A stretch of 64,000 bases of DNA from positions 146,619,429 through 146,683,428 of the forward strand of contig CM066314.1 of the NCBI GenBank assembly GCA_033807775.1, read 5' to 3'. The number at the start of each line of letters is the position of its first letter. The stretch's first letter is position 1. Under the pieces are notes generated by a model. The model searched no databases. It was not told where the DNA came from and worked only from the letters and a program-made list of their open reading frames with translations. Both the position numbers and the translations under genes were made by a program. Of the stretch, positions 22,216 to 33,404 are shown one piece after another. The DNA comes from Saussurea involucrata (lineage: Eukaryota; Streptophyta; Magnoliopsida; Asterales; Asteraceae).

Positions 22216-23617
22216 TATTTCATAATCTAAGCCTCCTCTATTATCTAAGAGTGTGGAAGGGGTTGAATACAATACTCAAAATTACTTAATTAATTCTTTT
22301 ATTGAAAAACTTCAACTAAGAATTACACATAGAAACTTAAGATTGTTGCGGAAAGAACAAATGAACTATTCTAACAGTCTTTCACAAAGTAAACACCGGC
22401 GGTGACCTTCTACCCATGGTTCAAGAAAACAACATTTTTGAATAACAAATTCAACCTAACCCCATTATTTTTAAGAACAAATTAACAAGAAGACCCATTA
22501 TTTTACCTCCATTTTGTGCATATTTGTGTTTTTCATCATTATTTTGAAATCTTTTTCAACCAAAACAAATAATCACAATCAAATCAAGAATACAAGAAAT
22601 GTCACAAACTCATCAAGAAGGGAAGAATTGAAGAATTTGCTAAATCCTCCATATTATTGAAAGAAAAGTATAGACTTTTTATAGCCATCACACAAAAAGA
22701 GAACAAGAAAACAAACCCACCTGGACATGATCTGCAAAGTGGGTGCTCCAACAAAAAATCAAAATCTAACTACTAGCAAATAAAAGGACCAAGTCTGCAC
22801 ATAAGTTCCAACATGAAGAAGATGGAGCTGGCATAACCTTCGATGTTCGTCGATTTTCGAATGTTTCCATTAACCAAAGGTTCGACATACTTCATCTTAA
22901 TCTTTTACAAAGGCATGTAAGTCTATGTATGGCCAAAAGAACCCTATAGATGTTCATCATCTACATATATCTTCACACACACGGACACAAACCAGATATG
23001 AAAACGATGGAGATTTGAGGTTTTTATTTATGGGTTTCAATGGAGATAGAGTCTGAACAATGGTGGCCTTTGGGTTTGATGGAGATTGAATCTCAACAAC
23101 GGTGGCCATTGGCAGTCTCACAGTGCATGATGGCCATTGTTTTTGTAAAATGGTGGAAGGTCACTGCCGGAAAAAATGGTGGGTGGGTGTGGGTGGGATG
23201 GGATGGGAAGTGGTTTCATAGAATTTACATATTGGTCCTTATAATGTTATAGGTTTTACAAAAATAAGAGAAATACAAACAAAAATGCAAAAGGAGGACA
23301 AAAACCTGGTTGAACGAAAATGCCCATGGCTCTAACTGAGTTTTTTAACGGGGTTAGTGGTCAGGTCTTCCTTTTGGAGCAAAATTGAAAACTGAAGGAC
23401 CACTTCTTGAGATATTGAAGTTTAGGTACCTCTTTCAAAGAATCCAGATAACCACAGGGACCAAAAATGCAATTTACTCTATAATTATATATACATCAAA
23501 CCTTCTGAATATGCGAAGGGATCTTGTTGTAGTCGGTGGGGTAGGGATGTGGGGACCGACAATACTTGGGATCTACAATATGAAATAGAGTTGGTTGTCA
23601 TGTTGTAATTTTACTTT
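22216..23617. other. Intergenic, no gene; short duplication
   Basis: No recognised protein. GTGGAAGGGGTTGAATACAA at 22252 resembles a retroelement edge but no partner is seen. At 23040-23115 a about 41-bp unit (ATGGAGATTGAATCTCAACA ... GTGGCC) is duplicated in tandem, followed by GT-rich low complexity (23175-23215). GGGACCAAAAATGCAATTTACTC at 23458 resembles the ends of family F fold-backs. Confidence 0.4.
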
Positions 23618-24644
23618 GGCTATGTTTGGCAAACTAGCTGATAAGCTAGCTTATGACTTATAAGCTAGCTGGTAGCTGATAAGCTAGCTGTTGACTTATA
23701 AGCTAGCTGGTAGCTGATAAGCTAGCTGATGGAAAAGTCACGTTTGGCAAAACTAGCTTATAAACGTGTAAAATGACTAAAAAGGACATATTAAAAAAAT
23801 AGTAAATAAATAATAATTATATAATTGAGGGTATATTTGTAAAATGACTATGTTTGGCAAACTAGCTGATAAGCTAGCTGGTGAAAAAGTAACTTTTGGC
23901 AAAACTAGCTTATAAACATGTAAAATGACCAAAAAGGACATCTTCAAAAAATTTATCAATTACGATATTTAATTATATAAATAAAACAAATTTATAAAAA
24001 TAAAACATGTTAATTAATAAAATCAATGTAGTAAAGAAAAATTAAATAATACAACATGTTAATTAAAAGAATTTAAAATTTATTATTACATATATACCAT
24101 AAATTTTTAATTTGTTAAAACAGGTTTTAGAAAAAAATATATATTAACTTATGATTTTAAATAACCGTTACATATAATATGAAAAAAATAATCAAATAAT
24201 ACTTAAAAAAATAATAGTAGTTGGTAATTAAAATATAGTAATTAATATTATAAAATATATAAAAATAATTTATATGATTAAAAATAACTCTAAATAATTA
24301 AAAATTAATATCAATATATAATTAAAAATTAATTTAATAATTTTCAGTTAATATTAATAATTTTTTATTAATTAATAATAATTAAATAAAAATATTAATA
24401 ATAATAGTTAGTAAATAATAATGAGGGCAATTTTGGAATATTCACAAAAGCTACTAAAACGCTACTCCAAGTAGCGTTTCAAAAAGCTAGCTTATGGTCA
24501 TCCAAACATGTACACAAAAAAAAGCTAGCTTATAAGCTAGTTTTTTTTTTTGCCAAACAATGTCTAACGTTTTGATAAGCTAGCTTATGGTCATCCAAAC
24601 ATGTATCTAGCTTATAAGCTAGCTTTTTTTTGCCAAACAATGCC
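23618..24644. mobile_element. About 1-kb AT-rich DNA element with doubled AGCTAGCT termini
   Basis: Outer ends GGCTATGTTTGGCAAA (23618) and TTTGCCAAACAATGCC (24629-24644) are inverted copies with one mismatch. Sub-terminal DNA is packed with AGCTTATAAGCTAGCT palindromes. A second, inner pair of ends lies at 23847 (TATGTTTGGCAAACTAGCTG) and near 24550 (TTTGCCAAACAATGTCT). The core is nearly pure A+T with no open frame. The ends resemble hAT-type MITEs. A related remnant is at 44523-44575. Confidence 0.65.
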
Positions 24645-24726
24645 TTTATATACATTGGCATATTTATTAGTTGATTAAATTAAATTATTTTCATAATAAC
24701 TTATATGTAAAAACAGCTCCCTACAC

Positions 24727-24727
<1 letters not shown>

Positions 24728-24781
<54 letters not shown>
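24728..24781. repeat. (AAT)n microsatellite
   Basis: About 18 uninterrupted AAT units. Confidence 0.95.
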
Positions 24782-24783
<2 letters not shown>

Positions 24784-24992
24784 CTAAAATCTCAAGAAAT
24801 GTACGTTTTAAAAAACAATTTAAAACAATATCCAATAAAATTTAATGAAAAAACATTATACGTAATTTGATTATTTTCACTTTTAAAAGTATACTCTACA
24901 TTTACAAAAAATCTAGCCTTACATATCGTATTATCGTGGATTATACGTATTTTTACTCTCTTTTTACGAGCAATCCTTATTTACATCAAATA

Positions 24993-25280
24993 AGGGGTTG
25001 TTTGTTTACCTCTTAATAGTTCCATTAAGAGGCAACCTCTGAATCGCTAAGAGGTAAATCATGTTTGGCAAAAAAAATGTCTGTCTCTTAATGGTTATAA
25101 AACCCTCTGAATGATTTAGCATCCTGAGCCTCCTTTAACCATTCAGCACCCTGATTTCATTCTAAACAATTACCAAACGGATCATATTTCATTTTGCATT
25201 ATATCATAAAAGCATTTTAATCATTGTGACCACTTAACCATTCTACATCAAACCATTCAACAACTGCCAAACAGTCCCTA
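24993..25280. mobile_element. hAT-like MITE (AGGGGTTGTTTG / CAAACAGTCCCT)
   Basis: About 288 bp. The left end AGGGGTTGTTTGTTTACC and right end CCAAACAGTCCCTA are inverted with few mismatches. The interior repeats CTCTTAATGGTT and ACCATTCAG-like phrases. No frame. A clear 8-bp duplication is not seen. Confidence 0.5.
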
Positions 25281-26094
25281 AAATAGTCAACATAAATTCT
25301 TGTTGAAATAAATATTTATTTATTTGAAAGACAAGTTCCTTAAAATTTGCAATAACTTTTGTACTTGCAAACATTGTTGAATGGGGTTTTAGAATGTTAA
25401 ATTTGTTGTTTAGTACAATGTGGGAGACATCCTCACATGCAAACTTAATTAGTTATCTATAAATAGATATTATTTTATATATTTAAAGTTAATAAATACT
25501 TGTTTTAAACACCATTATGCGTATATTAAGATATCGATTACTATAAATTGTGGGAATCGCGTCAAACTTTATGCATTTAAAAGAAACAAATTGCTTTATA
25601 GGTGGCAATAGTATTGTACTATATTTGATGTAACGCTATTTATTTACACTACTTTTCACATCACTTTTAAAAAATAGTGTTATCCATTGAAGAAGATTTA
25701 CTATTTTTTTTTGAACAACGAAGATTTATTATTAACACTAAAATTTGCACTCATTTTCACACTACTTTTAAAATTTGGTGTAAAATATAGTGTGGCCCAT
25801 TGAAAATGTTCTTATAATTATTTGTACATGACAAATTTTAACCATGGTGTTCGAAAGTTGAACTATTAATATGCATAGAGAGTCGTGCAAACTCAAAAAA
25901 TACATGTTTTTAGAAGGTAACTAATTAGAATGTGATCTCATGGTTAAAAATATTAAAAATCATTGAAGTAAAAATATTAAATATCATCTTTAATATTATA
26001 ACAATAATAATATTAATAATAAATATTTTAATATATTATATTTGATATAATATAAAATATTTTTGGTATAATGTAATTAACAACTTAGTAGCTA
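25281..26094. other. Intergenic, AT-rich, no gene
   Basis: At 25635-25815 two copies of a phrase (CACTACTTTTCACATCACTTTTAAA and CACACTACTTTTAAAATTTGG, each followed by CCATTGAA) suggest a decayed MITE. Otherwise nothing is recognised. Confidence 0.4.
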
Positions 26095-26170
26095 GATTAC
26101 TGGTTAAGGTTTTGTGCACACGTGCTGTTGATGCAGGGTTCGAATCCTGCATCTTACGAATGCCTTATAA
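26095..26170 (+). mobile_element. tRNA-related SINE head (degenerate)
   Basis: TAGCTAGATTACTGGTTAAGG resembles a box A and GGTTCGAATCC is a standard box B about 45 bases later, as in Ser/Leu-type tRNAs and SINE heads. The T-arm stem GCAGG/CCTGC encloses eight bases rather than seven, so it is not a working tRNA. GC-rich DNA (26195-26235) follows; no A tail is clear. Confidence 0.4.
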
Positions 26171-26390
26171 TTTTTTTATTAACCAAATTGCACCATCGCG
26201 GACCACATGGGCCGGGTCCGCGATCGCGGGATTAGGAGACAGTTTTGCAAAATGGGAGAGATTTGGGGCATTTCTGTAAAGAAAATGTGAAGTGGGGGTA
26301 TTTAATTAAATTCCCAAAATTATATTATCTAGAATTTATTTACAACAACCTTTGATAATTAATACATAAAAAAAGGAGACATGCACTTTT

Positions 26391-26392
<2 letters not shown>

Positions 26393-26453
<61 letters not shown>
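26393..26453. repeat. (TA)n microsatellite
   Basis: About 30 AT units directly left of the next fold-back region. Confidence 0.95.
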
Positions 26454-26456
<3 letters not shown>

Positions 26457-27110
26457 TCGGTCAAGATCGGTTATAATTGGTCAAAAGTTGCGGCTGTTCC
26501 AAAAATAGAAGGGCAATTTCGTAACTTTTACAAAAAACATAGGTTGGGTTCATATATGAATCTGTGTGATTCACACATGAACTATACGTTTATATATGAA
26601 CCTTTGTAATTCACACGTGAACTCTTTATAACGAATTCATATATGAATCTTGTGATTCATATATGAACCTTTGTATTTCATATATGAAACTAATTAGCCG
26701 TAGGTTCATATATGAATCAGTTGAACCAATTAACTGATTCATATATGAATCTTTGTGTTCATATATGAACCTTTGTGATTCATATATGATTTTTTTTAAC
26801 TAATTCATATATGAACCTTTGTGTTCATATATGAATTTTTTTAACTACTTCTCATATGAACAAATTAACTGATTCATATATGAATCACAAAGGTTCATAT
26901 ATGAATTAGTTAAAAAGAGTTTATATGTGAATTACAAAGGTTCATATATGAACACAAATGTTCATATATGAATCACACAGATTCATATATGAACTCGTCC
27001 CGTGTATTTTTTACGAAACTACCCCTCTATCTTGTGCAGACCACGCACAGACCATGCGAGAAATTATCCGCTGCTTCTCGGTCAAAGCCGCCGATTTTTA
27101 CAAATGTGTA
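26454..27110. repeat. Fold-back region with dense TTCATATATGAA palindrome array
   Basis: Within 26545-26995 the 12-bp palindrome TTCATATATGAA occurs about 14 times, with variants such as TTCACACATGAA and TTTATATATGAA between, spaced mostly 20-35 bp. Flanks (GGTCAAGATCGG, TTTCGTAAC... on the left; TTTTACGAAACTACCC, CTCGGTCAAAG on the right) form an imperfect inverted pair, so the array may be the core of a fold-back transposon inserted beside the (TA)n. No open frame. Confidence 0.7.
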
Positions 27111-27988
27111 TCCAACCATAAAATAGGGGTATGAATGGAAATCCATTTATTTGTATTATGACATTCATTTAAAGAGGGAGTTACAAACATCAAATCTTTC
27201 TTGATTCTAGCTAGCTTATTAATTCTTAAATATTTTGTAAGTTTTTAGTATCAAATTAGTGTATGTATCCATATTGTTGCACCATGAACATAGATAACAA
27301 CATTATGAATCACGGTGTTTTTAACGATGTTGAGGAGAGTGCTCATGTGTGTTCATGTGTGGGTTTATAGTTCATGTAAACAAACTTATCAGATCTTCAC
27401 GTAATCTGGTCGTATGGGTTAATAGTTCATGTGTGTTCATGTGTGGATATATTGTTCATGTGAGTTCATTTGTCACATGAATGCTAACCAAAAGGACTGT
27501 TGTATGTGTGTATATGATCATCGTGATTATGATCGTGATTATGAACTTGAAGTTGAACATTTATGAACAATTTGATTATGAACATGTGTTGAACAAATTT
27601 ATTAGATCTTCATCTAATTTGGTCGTATAAGTTTATAGTTCATGTGTGGGTTTATAGTTCATGTATAGTTCATGTGTGTTCATGTAATCTGGTCGTATAG
27701 ATTAATAGTTCATGTGTGGATAAATTGAACATTTGAACATATGTTGTTCATCGTTAACCAATGTTAACCAATGTGTTAACATCAAATGAACTCATTAAAT
27801 ATTACACATGGTCCAATTTCCACAAATACCCCTAACACTCATGTTCATTTCATTAAATATTACACATGGTTCAATTTATAATTAATGTGCTAATTACTTT
27901 TGATCTCATCCGTCAGTTTTAACATCAATGGCTAAGATTTTGGTTAACAAAGTTAGCATGAAATATAGGGTTAACAAATGAACTCAAC

Positions 27989-27990
<2 letters not shown>
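27111..27990. repeat. Degenerate repeats of GTTCATGTGTG and GGTCGTAT phrases
   Basis: TTCATGTGTG(G)..TTTATAGTTCATG recurs many times, and the longer phrase (C/A)T(A/C)TAAT(C/T)TGGTCGTAT..TTATAGTTCATGTG occurs near 27400, 27610 and 27690. ATTAAATATTACACATGGT(C/T)CAATTT is present twice (27805, 27853). Non-coding; probably a decayed larger transposon. Confidence 0.5.

Positions 27991-28080
<90 letters not shown>
27991..28080. repeat. Compound (CA)n(TA)n microsatellite
   Basis: About 16 CA units followed by about 28 TA units, directly left of a family B MITE. Confidence 0.95.
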
Positions 28081-28082
<2 letters not shown>

Positions 28083-28283
28083 ATTAGGTTCACGTGAGAC
28101 CAATCTGTTTTCGTGAGATCGTAACACCAAAAAATAACACTGAAACTTCACAGCTATTTATTGTGAAGGTATGAAAAACATCGAATCTTCACAGCAAAAA
28201 CACTGTGAAGGTTTGGGGTTACTTTCATGGTCTTACCGGTCTCAGGAAAATAGTTTGGTCTCACATGATCTCAAGTCTATATA
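28081..28283. mobile_element. MITE, family B, copy 1, in (TA)n
   Basis: The left end GGTTCACGTGAGACCAA and the right-end phrase TTGGTCTCACATGATCTC are inverted. The middle holds two CTTCACAG...CTGTGAAG stem-loops. (TA)n lies on both sides. Copy 2 is at 32257-32507. Confidence 0.7.
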
Positions 28284-28604
28284 TATATATATATATTTGA
28301 AATATAATACGTATTATGATAGGCAACCAACAAGTGTATAACCTCTGTTTACAAAATTGTTGTTAGATTTGAACAAGATTTACATAAAATACACATGGGA
28401 GGAGGATAATAATTTCTAACTCACTACTTACATTACCAAAACCTAAGCACTTGTGGCAAACACATGACATTTTGTACTTAATGGGTCATTATTGCTATCC
28501 AATAAACTAATGGGGGTAAGAATGAAAACAAATATAATCTTTTGTTATTTTAAGATTTGCTATGGTTATTCTTTTTCAAATTTAATTCGGTTTTGTGGGT
28601 CATT
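28284..28604. other. 3' flank of the P450 gene
   Basis: AT-rich DNA holding the likely 3' UTR of the minus-strand P450; no other gene. Confidence 0.5.
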
Positions 28605-29253
28605 TTACAACCCTTGATCTCTTTTGGTGCTAGGATCCAATGGTAAGTGTTTGAAGATAATTGGTGCACCGTGCTGCGGATAAAGTAGCATTAGAACTGT
28701 GGGTGCATGTTGATATTTTGGAGACAACTCGAAAGAGAATCTTTGTAATATCATTGAAAGTGTCAGTTTTGCTTGCAAAATTGCAAGATTTTGCCCGATG
28801 CATGTGCGAACACCAAGCCCAAAAGGGATGAAGCCTACAGGATGCTTAGATGCACCAACCACTCCATCTACGAACCGACCTGGGTTGAACTCATTAGCGT
28901 CATTACCCCAGATAGTTTGATCATGATGAACGGCCAAGATGGGTATGAGAAGCTCAGTCCCACGTGGGATCTTGTACCCACCTAACTCCACATCAGTTTT
29001 TGCTCGTCTGATTGATGCCACGATTGGAGGGTACAATCTTAAGGACTCGTTGAGTATCATGGTCAACTGCACAAGAATAACATCAACTAACTGTCATTCG
29101 AATTCGAAAATAAATATAATAGTTTTAGAAGATATTGATTACATAAACTTTTGTTACAAACGAAAATCCTCTATTTTGTTCTTATCAGATAGTTTTTATG
29201 ATTAAAATAAAACACATGTATTTGTTCGTAAACGAGTTGAGAGTGAAAATGAA

Positions 29254-29291
<38 letters not shown>

Positions 29292-32200
29292 AGAGAGAGG
29301 TTTAGGGGAAACCTCAAAAAATGGAAAACTGAGGAACGCCCTGGTAACCCTTCATCCGGACGGTATGTATTTGTGCATACAAGTAATTAAGTTGTTCTTT
29401 TGAGTTATATGTGCATATCATATGCAGATACACATATTACAAATTACTTAGGGTGTTTTTCAGTTTTCTTTTTTTTTTTATAGATTTTCTCTTGAACCTA
29501 AACCTACAATGATATACTATTAAAAAACCATATGATATGTGTAAGGGTAAAAAGTAATTTCAAGTAGCTAGAAGGAAAAACATGTTTGAGAGAGAGAGAG
29601 AGAGAGAGAGAGACCGTTTTAAGCTTGGAAACACAATCTTTGGTGGGGATGTCACGTGCTCCGCACACACTAAACACCTCGTCACGTGCTATCACCTGCC
29701 ACTCTGGGTGCATCGCTAGCAATACGGTGGTCCACGTCAGCAAGTTGGATGTCGTCTGTTCTCCGGCGAAGAAAAACGTCTTGCACTCCTCCGCTATGTC
29801 ACGTGCCGTGATCTCCGATTCTTTCCTGCTCGCTTCTATCATAAGGCCGACCAAATCCTTGGGCCCATTTTCCATTTCATCGCCATTCCACTTTTCCTTC
29901 CTCCTCTCAATTACCCCCATCAAACATTTCTTGATTTCCTTCTCTAATTTCCAAGATTCTCTATTCCTTTTTGTGGGTAAAAACCTAATAAATAATACTC
30001 CCAAGTTATGTTTTAAGACATGTATTTAATATATAATGAATATCATTCATTTGATTTTTTTATGTAAAAACTAAAAGCATCTCCGACAGCTTCTCCATTT
30101 TTGAGAAAATGAAAAATATGAGAATTTTAAGCTATAATTTTACTCTAACAGTTTCTCCAAAACTACCTCTAAAATGAAGAAAGTAAGAGAGAGAAGTAGT
30201 TTAACTCAAATAATCCTCCCTAACAGCCTACCATTTCTTTGTGAATGAAGTTAGACGACACCACCTCCAGATGGGCGGACGGGGCCTCCCACTCTCTTAT
30301 CTTTTGCAGCAATATGAAGATAACCTCAAAAATGATTAGAACATCTAACAGCTTCCCCAAAAAAATTTCAAAATGGAAAACCAAAAGCCAAAATCTCAAA
30401 AAAACATTCATTTTCAACAGATTCTCCATTTTGGAGAAAAAAATTAATCATAATATTAAAATATTCTATTTAACTATTAAAATATTATTTTTCTCTCTAC
30501 ATATTTATTTTCAAAGTTTTCATTGGTCCTCTCCGTTGGTAATCATTTTTGGAGTGATCTCCATATTTGAAGAAAAACCCATTCCCTCTCCTACTTTCTC
30601 TATTTTGGAGATAGTTTTAGGAAAGCTGTTGGAGCAAAAGTAGAGCCCAAAATCCCTATTTTCTTCATTTCTCCAAAATGGAGAAGGTGTTGGAGATGCT
30701 CTTACTACTTGAGAACACCAATATAAAACTTTGAAAATAAAAATGTAGAGAGAGAAATAATATTTTAATAGATGAGTTGAATATTTTAAATTATAATCAT
30801 TGTTTGTTTCTCCAAAATGGAGAATCTGTTGGAGATTAATGTAATTTTTTTTGAAGATTTTGTCTTTTAATTCTCCTTTTTGAAGAAATTTTAGAGAATC
30901 TGTTGGAGATGCTCTAATATAATTTAATATCCATGCTCAAGTAAGAAAAAAAGGGTTGTGTAATTTTTAGTATCAACTATCCAACATGCATGTTACAAAT
31001 CATGCAATTTAGATGTGAAGTAGAAGTGAGGGTTTGTGACATATATACCTGTAACCTGGGATGGAGATTTTTTGAAAGGCTTGAGAACTTAAGACCATTT
31101 GTCGAGCTTGTAATTGAAAAATATGTTTTCCATCTTCGTAGCTATTGCCAAACGCGGTCCTAGTCACCGTCTCTCGTGTTAGGTTTTCGTACCATCGAGA
31201 CACTTCAATTTCCACCTCTCCAGAATCCGACATGTCTAACCATTTGTCTAGCATTTTTACCACGCTATTTGATGCTACAAGTACCGATAACTATATATAA
31301 CAATAATAAAATAAATCAAATGATATTAGTTTATTAATTTGTTAATTTAAGGGCAAATTGCATGAAAAGGTAACATACTTACTTTGTTCCAGTTCATATA
31401 TTAGGTAACGTACTTTCAAAACTTTCATTTTGATAACGTACTTAAAAGCTTGAAAATTTATCTCTTATGTACCAAAATGAAAGTTTTGAAAGTACGTTAC
31501 TTAATATAGGAATTGGAACAAAGTATGTTACCTTTTCATGCAATTTGCCCTTAAATTAATTATTGAAAACTTGATAGTTTAAGAGGAAAACTTTACTTTG
31601 AGATTGTCCATGTGAAATGTAGGGGTGATGATCTTTCTATGGAGAACCCATTTTTCACCTTTGAGGCTAAGGAGACCATCACCTTCTAGTTGTTTGATTA
31701 GAGGGTGAGCTTCAATTTTTTCATATAATTCTGATTTTGAACAAAACACTTCTCGAATGAGGTCCGGATCAGCAATGGTGAGACGAGCCATTGGTCCGAA
31801 CCATATAAGAAATGTGGGACCTACATAATTCCGTTAACGAAATTCATATCAATTGAAATCGTCGTCGTGAAAACGTGACAAAAGATTGCATGAAATGAGT
31901 ATATACAAATAAAGCTATTTTCTTAAGAAGCACAAAGAGCCAAAGACAAAAAGAGAACATATAACCCATTATACAATACCTCTAACATTAAATTCAGAAG
32001 TATTTTTTAATATTTATAATAATAATAATAACAAAACTATTTTTAAGGCATTTCCACACAACGTATAATGAGAAACAAGTCTTTTCCTACAGGATGGATG
32101 TAATAACCTTTAAATAGACATTGACTGATTAAGATATTTGCATATGTAGAGTGGAATTATATATACCATGTGGGGATATCACTGTACTATTCAATATATA

Positions 32201-32492
32201 AGGGGTGCAACAAATACATGGTTTATATTTGATTTGTATCATATATATATATATAGGGAGAGAGAGAGAGAGAGACTTGAGTTCACGTGAAACCATGCTA
32301 TTTTCGTGTGTATATATATATATATATGTACTAAACCTTCATAGCAAAAGACTGTGATGGTAAGCCTTCACAGTGTTTTTGCTGTGAAGGTTTGTTGTTT
32401 TTCTTACCTTCACAATGAATCACTGTGAAGGTTTAGTGTTAATTTCTTGGTCTCACGGTCTTACGAAAACAAGTTGGTCTCACGTGAACCCA

Positions 32493-32537
<45 letters not shown>

Positions 32538-33404
32538 TCAGGTTCAAGGGAAAACCTCAAAGAAACGGAAAACTGAAGAACACACTGGTAGCCCTTCATC
32601 TGGACAGTATACACTTGTGCATACAAGTAATTTGTAACATGCACACGTGCATATTATGCACTTGTGCATAAAAACAGAAAAAACAACATAATTTACCTGT
32701 ATGCACAAATGTATACCGTCCAGATGAAAGACATGTTCTTCAGTTTTCCGTTTTTCTGAGGTTTCTATATATATATATATAAAGATAAAAAACGATCAAA
32801 ACCCATGTAAAAAAGATGTATAAATCGATCAGATTTACACAGTGAAGAAGATTGTTGTGCAAACAAAAAGTCTTGAAGCCATCAACTACTTCAAACCAAC
32901 AAATTCCATCAATATGCTCCAAAACTCTTGATAACATCATAAATCAATAAGAACACCAATGTTTAGATCATGGATTCAAATCTTAATTATGTACTAAAAG
33001 TTCAAGAAATGAATACAAACTTTAACTTACATATACACTATCGTCATACATTTAACTTGATTGTTATATATCCGATCGATAATATATAGGTTAAGGATGA
33101 TAAAAAAGAGAGAGAGAGAAATAAACATACCATATATTTTGTTCCAATGATGGTAGAAAGAGAGGACTCTAGGGAGGATATTGTGATGAAAAGGCATAGA
33201 CATGGGTTGTGAAGAAGCTTTCACCATTAAACTCACAATCTCTTTGGCATTGCCAATAAAGAAGCAATATGGAGGTCCCTTTATGCCTTGTTTACCAAAA
33301 TGCTTTTCAATCTTCTTTGGTTTCCACCATAACACCATCAAAACCTTCACAACAAACACTAATACTATCAACAATATTGACAACCATTTTAACACTATTG
33401 TCAT
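28605..33404 (-). CDS. CYP734A: Cytochrome P450, CYP734A family (BAS1-like)
   Basis: Five exons on the minus strand: 33131-33404, 31597-31820, 31049-31290, 29615-29984 and 28605-29066. All borders are GT/AG and the phases join, giving 523 residues (Arabidopsis BAS1/CYP734A1 has 520). CYP734A enzymes hydroxylate brassinosteroids at C-26 and inactivate them, in the ER membrane. Seen here: an N-terminal hydrophobic anchor (residues about 4-27), then KIEKHFGKQGIKGPPY, the FYHHWNKIYG segment, HPLIKQLEGDGLLSLKGEKW, the I-helix AGEQTT (about 320-325), the K-helix ESLR (377-380) and the heme loop FGLGVRTCIG with Cys about 459. The near full-length match to the BAS1 layout is strong. No lesion is seen, so the gene should be functional; a paralogue within CYP734A is possible. 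Every intron carries a fold-back element. Confidence 0.93.
29262..29500. mobile_element. MITE, family A, copy 2, with left (TA)n (P450 intron 4)
   Basis: (TA)n at 29260-29287, then GGTTTAGGGGAAACCTC, ATGGAAAACTGAGGAACGCC, a core of TGTGCATAC/GTATGCACA-type palindromes, and TTCAGTTTTC. Matches 1911-2142 and 32535-32767. Confidence 0.65.
29588..29613. repeat. (GA)n microsatellite abutting the exon 4 splice donor
   Basis: About 12 GA units on the plus strand. On the gene strand this reads (CT)n and begins within the donor: AAAACG|GTCTCTCTCT. Confidence 0.9.
30073..30920. mobile_element. MITE, family G, nested copies (P450 intron 3)
   Basis: AGCATCTCCGACAGCTTCTCC near 30076 and GTTGGAGATGCTC near 30690 are inverted ends. 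Between them TCTCCAAAATGGAGAA phrases recur in both orientations. A second set of ends, GAGAATCTGTTGGAGATGCTC (to 30916), shows a second copy side by side or nested. No coding capacity. Confidence 0.6.
31347..31554. mobile_element. Near-perfect fold-back MITE (P450 intron 2)
   Basis: TTAAGGGCAAATTGCATGAA at the left end is exactly inverted at the right end. Pairing continues through AAAGGTAACATACTT and over most of the about 100-bp arms, so the 208 bp would form one long hairpin. It takes up most of the 306-bp intron. Flanks TTAA/TTAA could be part of the ends or a TA-type duplication. Confidence 0.85.
32241..32507. mobile_element. MITE, family B, copy 2, in (TA)n (P450 intron 1)
   Basis: GAGTTCACGTGAAACCATGC and TTGGTCTCACGTGAACCCAA are inverted ends. 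Three TTCACAGT/CTGTGAAGG stem-loops lie between. (TA)n tracts flank both sides (32241-32256, 32506-32534), and a further short (TA)n lies inside (32310-32326). Confidence 0.7.
32535..32767. mobile_element. MITE, family A, copy 3, in (TA)n (P450 intron 1)
   Basis: GGTTCAAGGGAAAACCTC at the left, with AACGGAAAACTGAAGAACA inverted as TGTTCTTCAGTTTTCCGTT at the right. The core has GCACACGTGCATATTATGCAC palindromes. (TA)n tracts flank it on both sides. Confidence 0.75.

Noticed and set aside
23618..24644. An 8-bp hAT-type target duplication for this element
   Set aside because: Flanks do not match over eight bases; only TTT is shared, which may be chance.
26095..26170. Possible functional tRNA gene
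   Set aside because: The T-loop has eight bases, the acceptor stem cannot be closed and the head resembles a SINE.
28605..33404. P450 as a pseudogene because of its broken-up frames and many insertions
   Set aside because: Exon borders and phases join without stops and all key motifs are intact.
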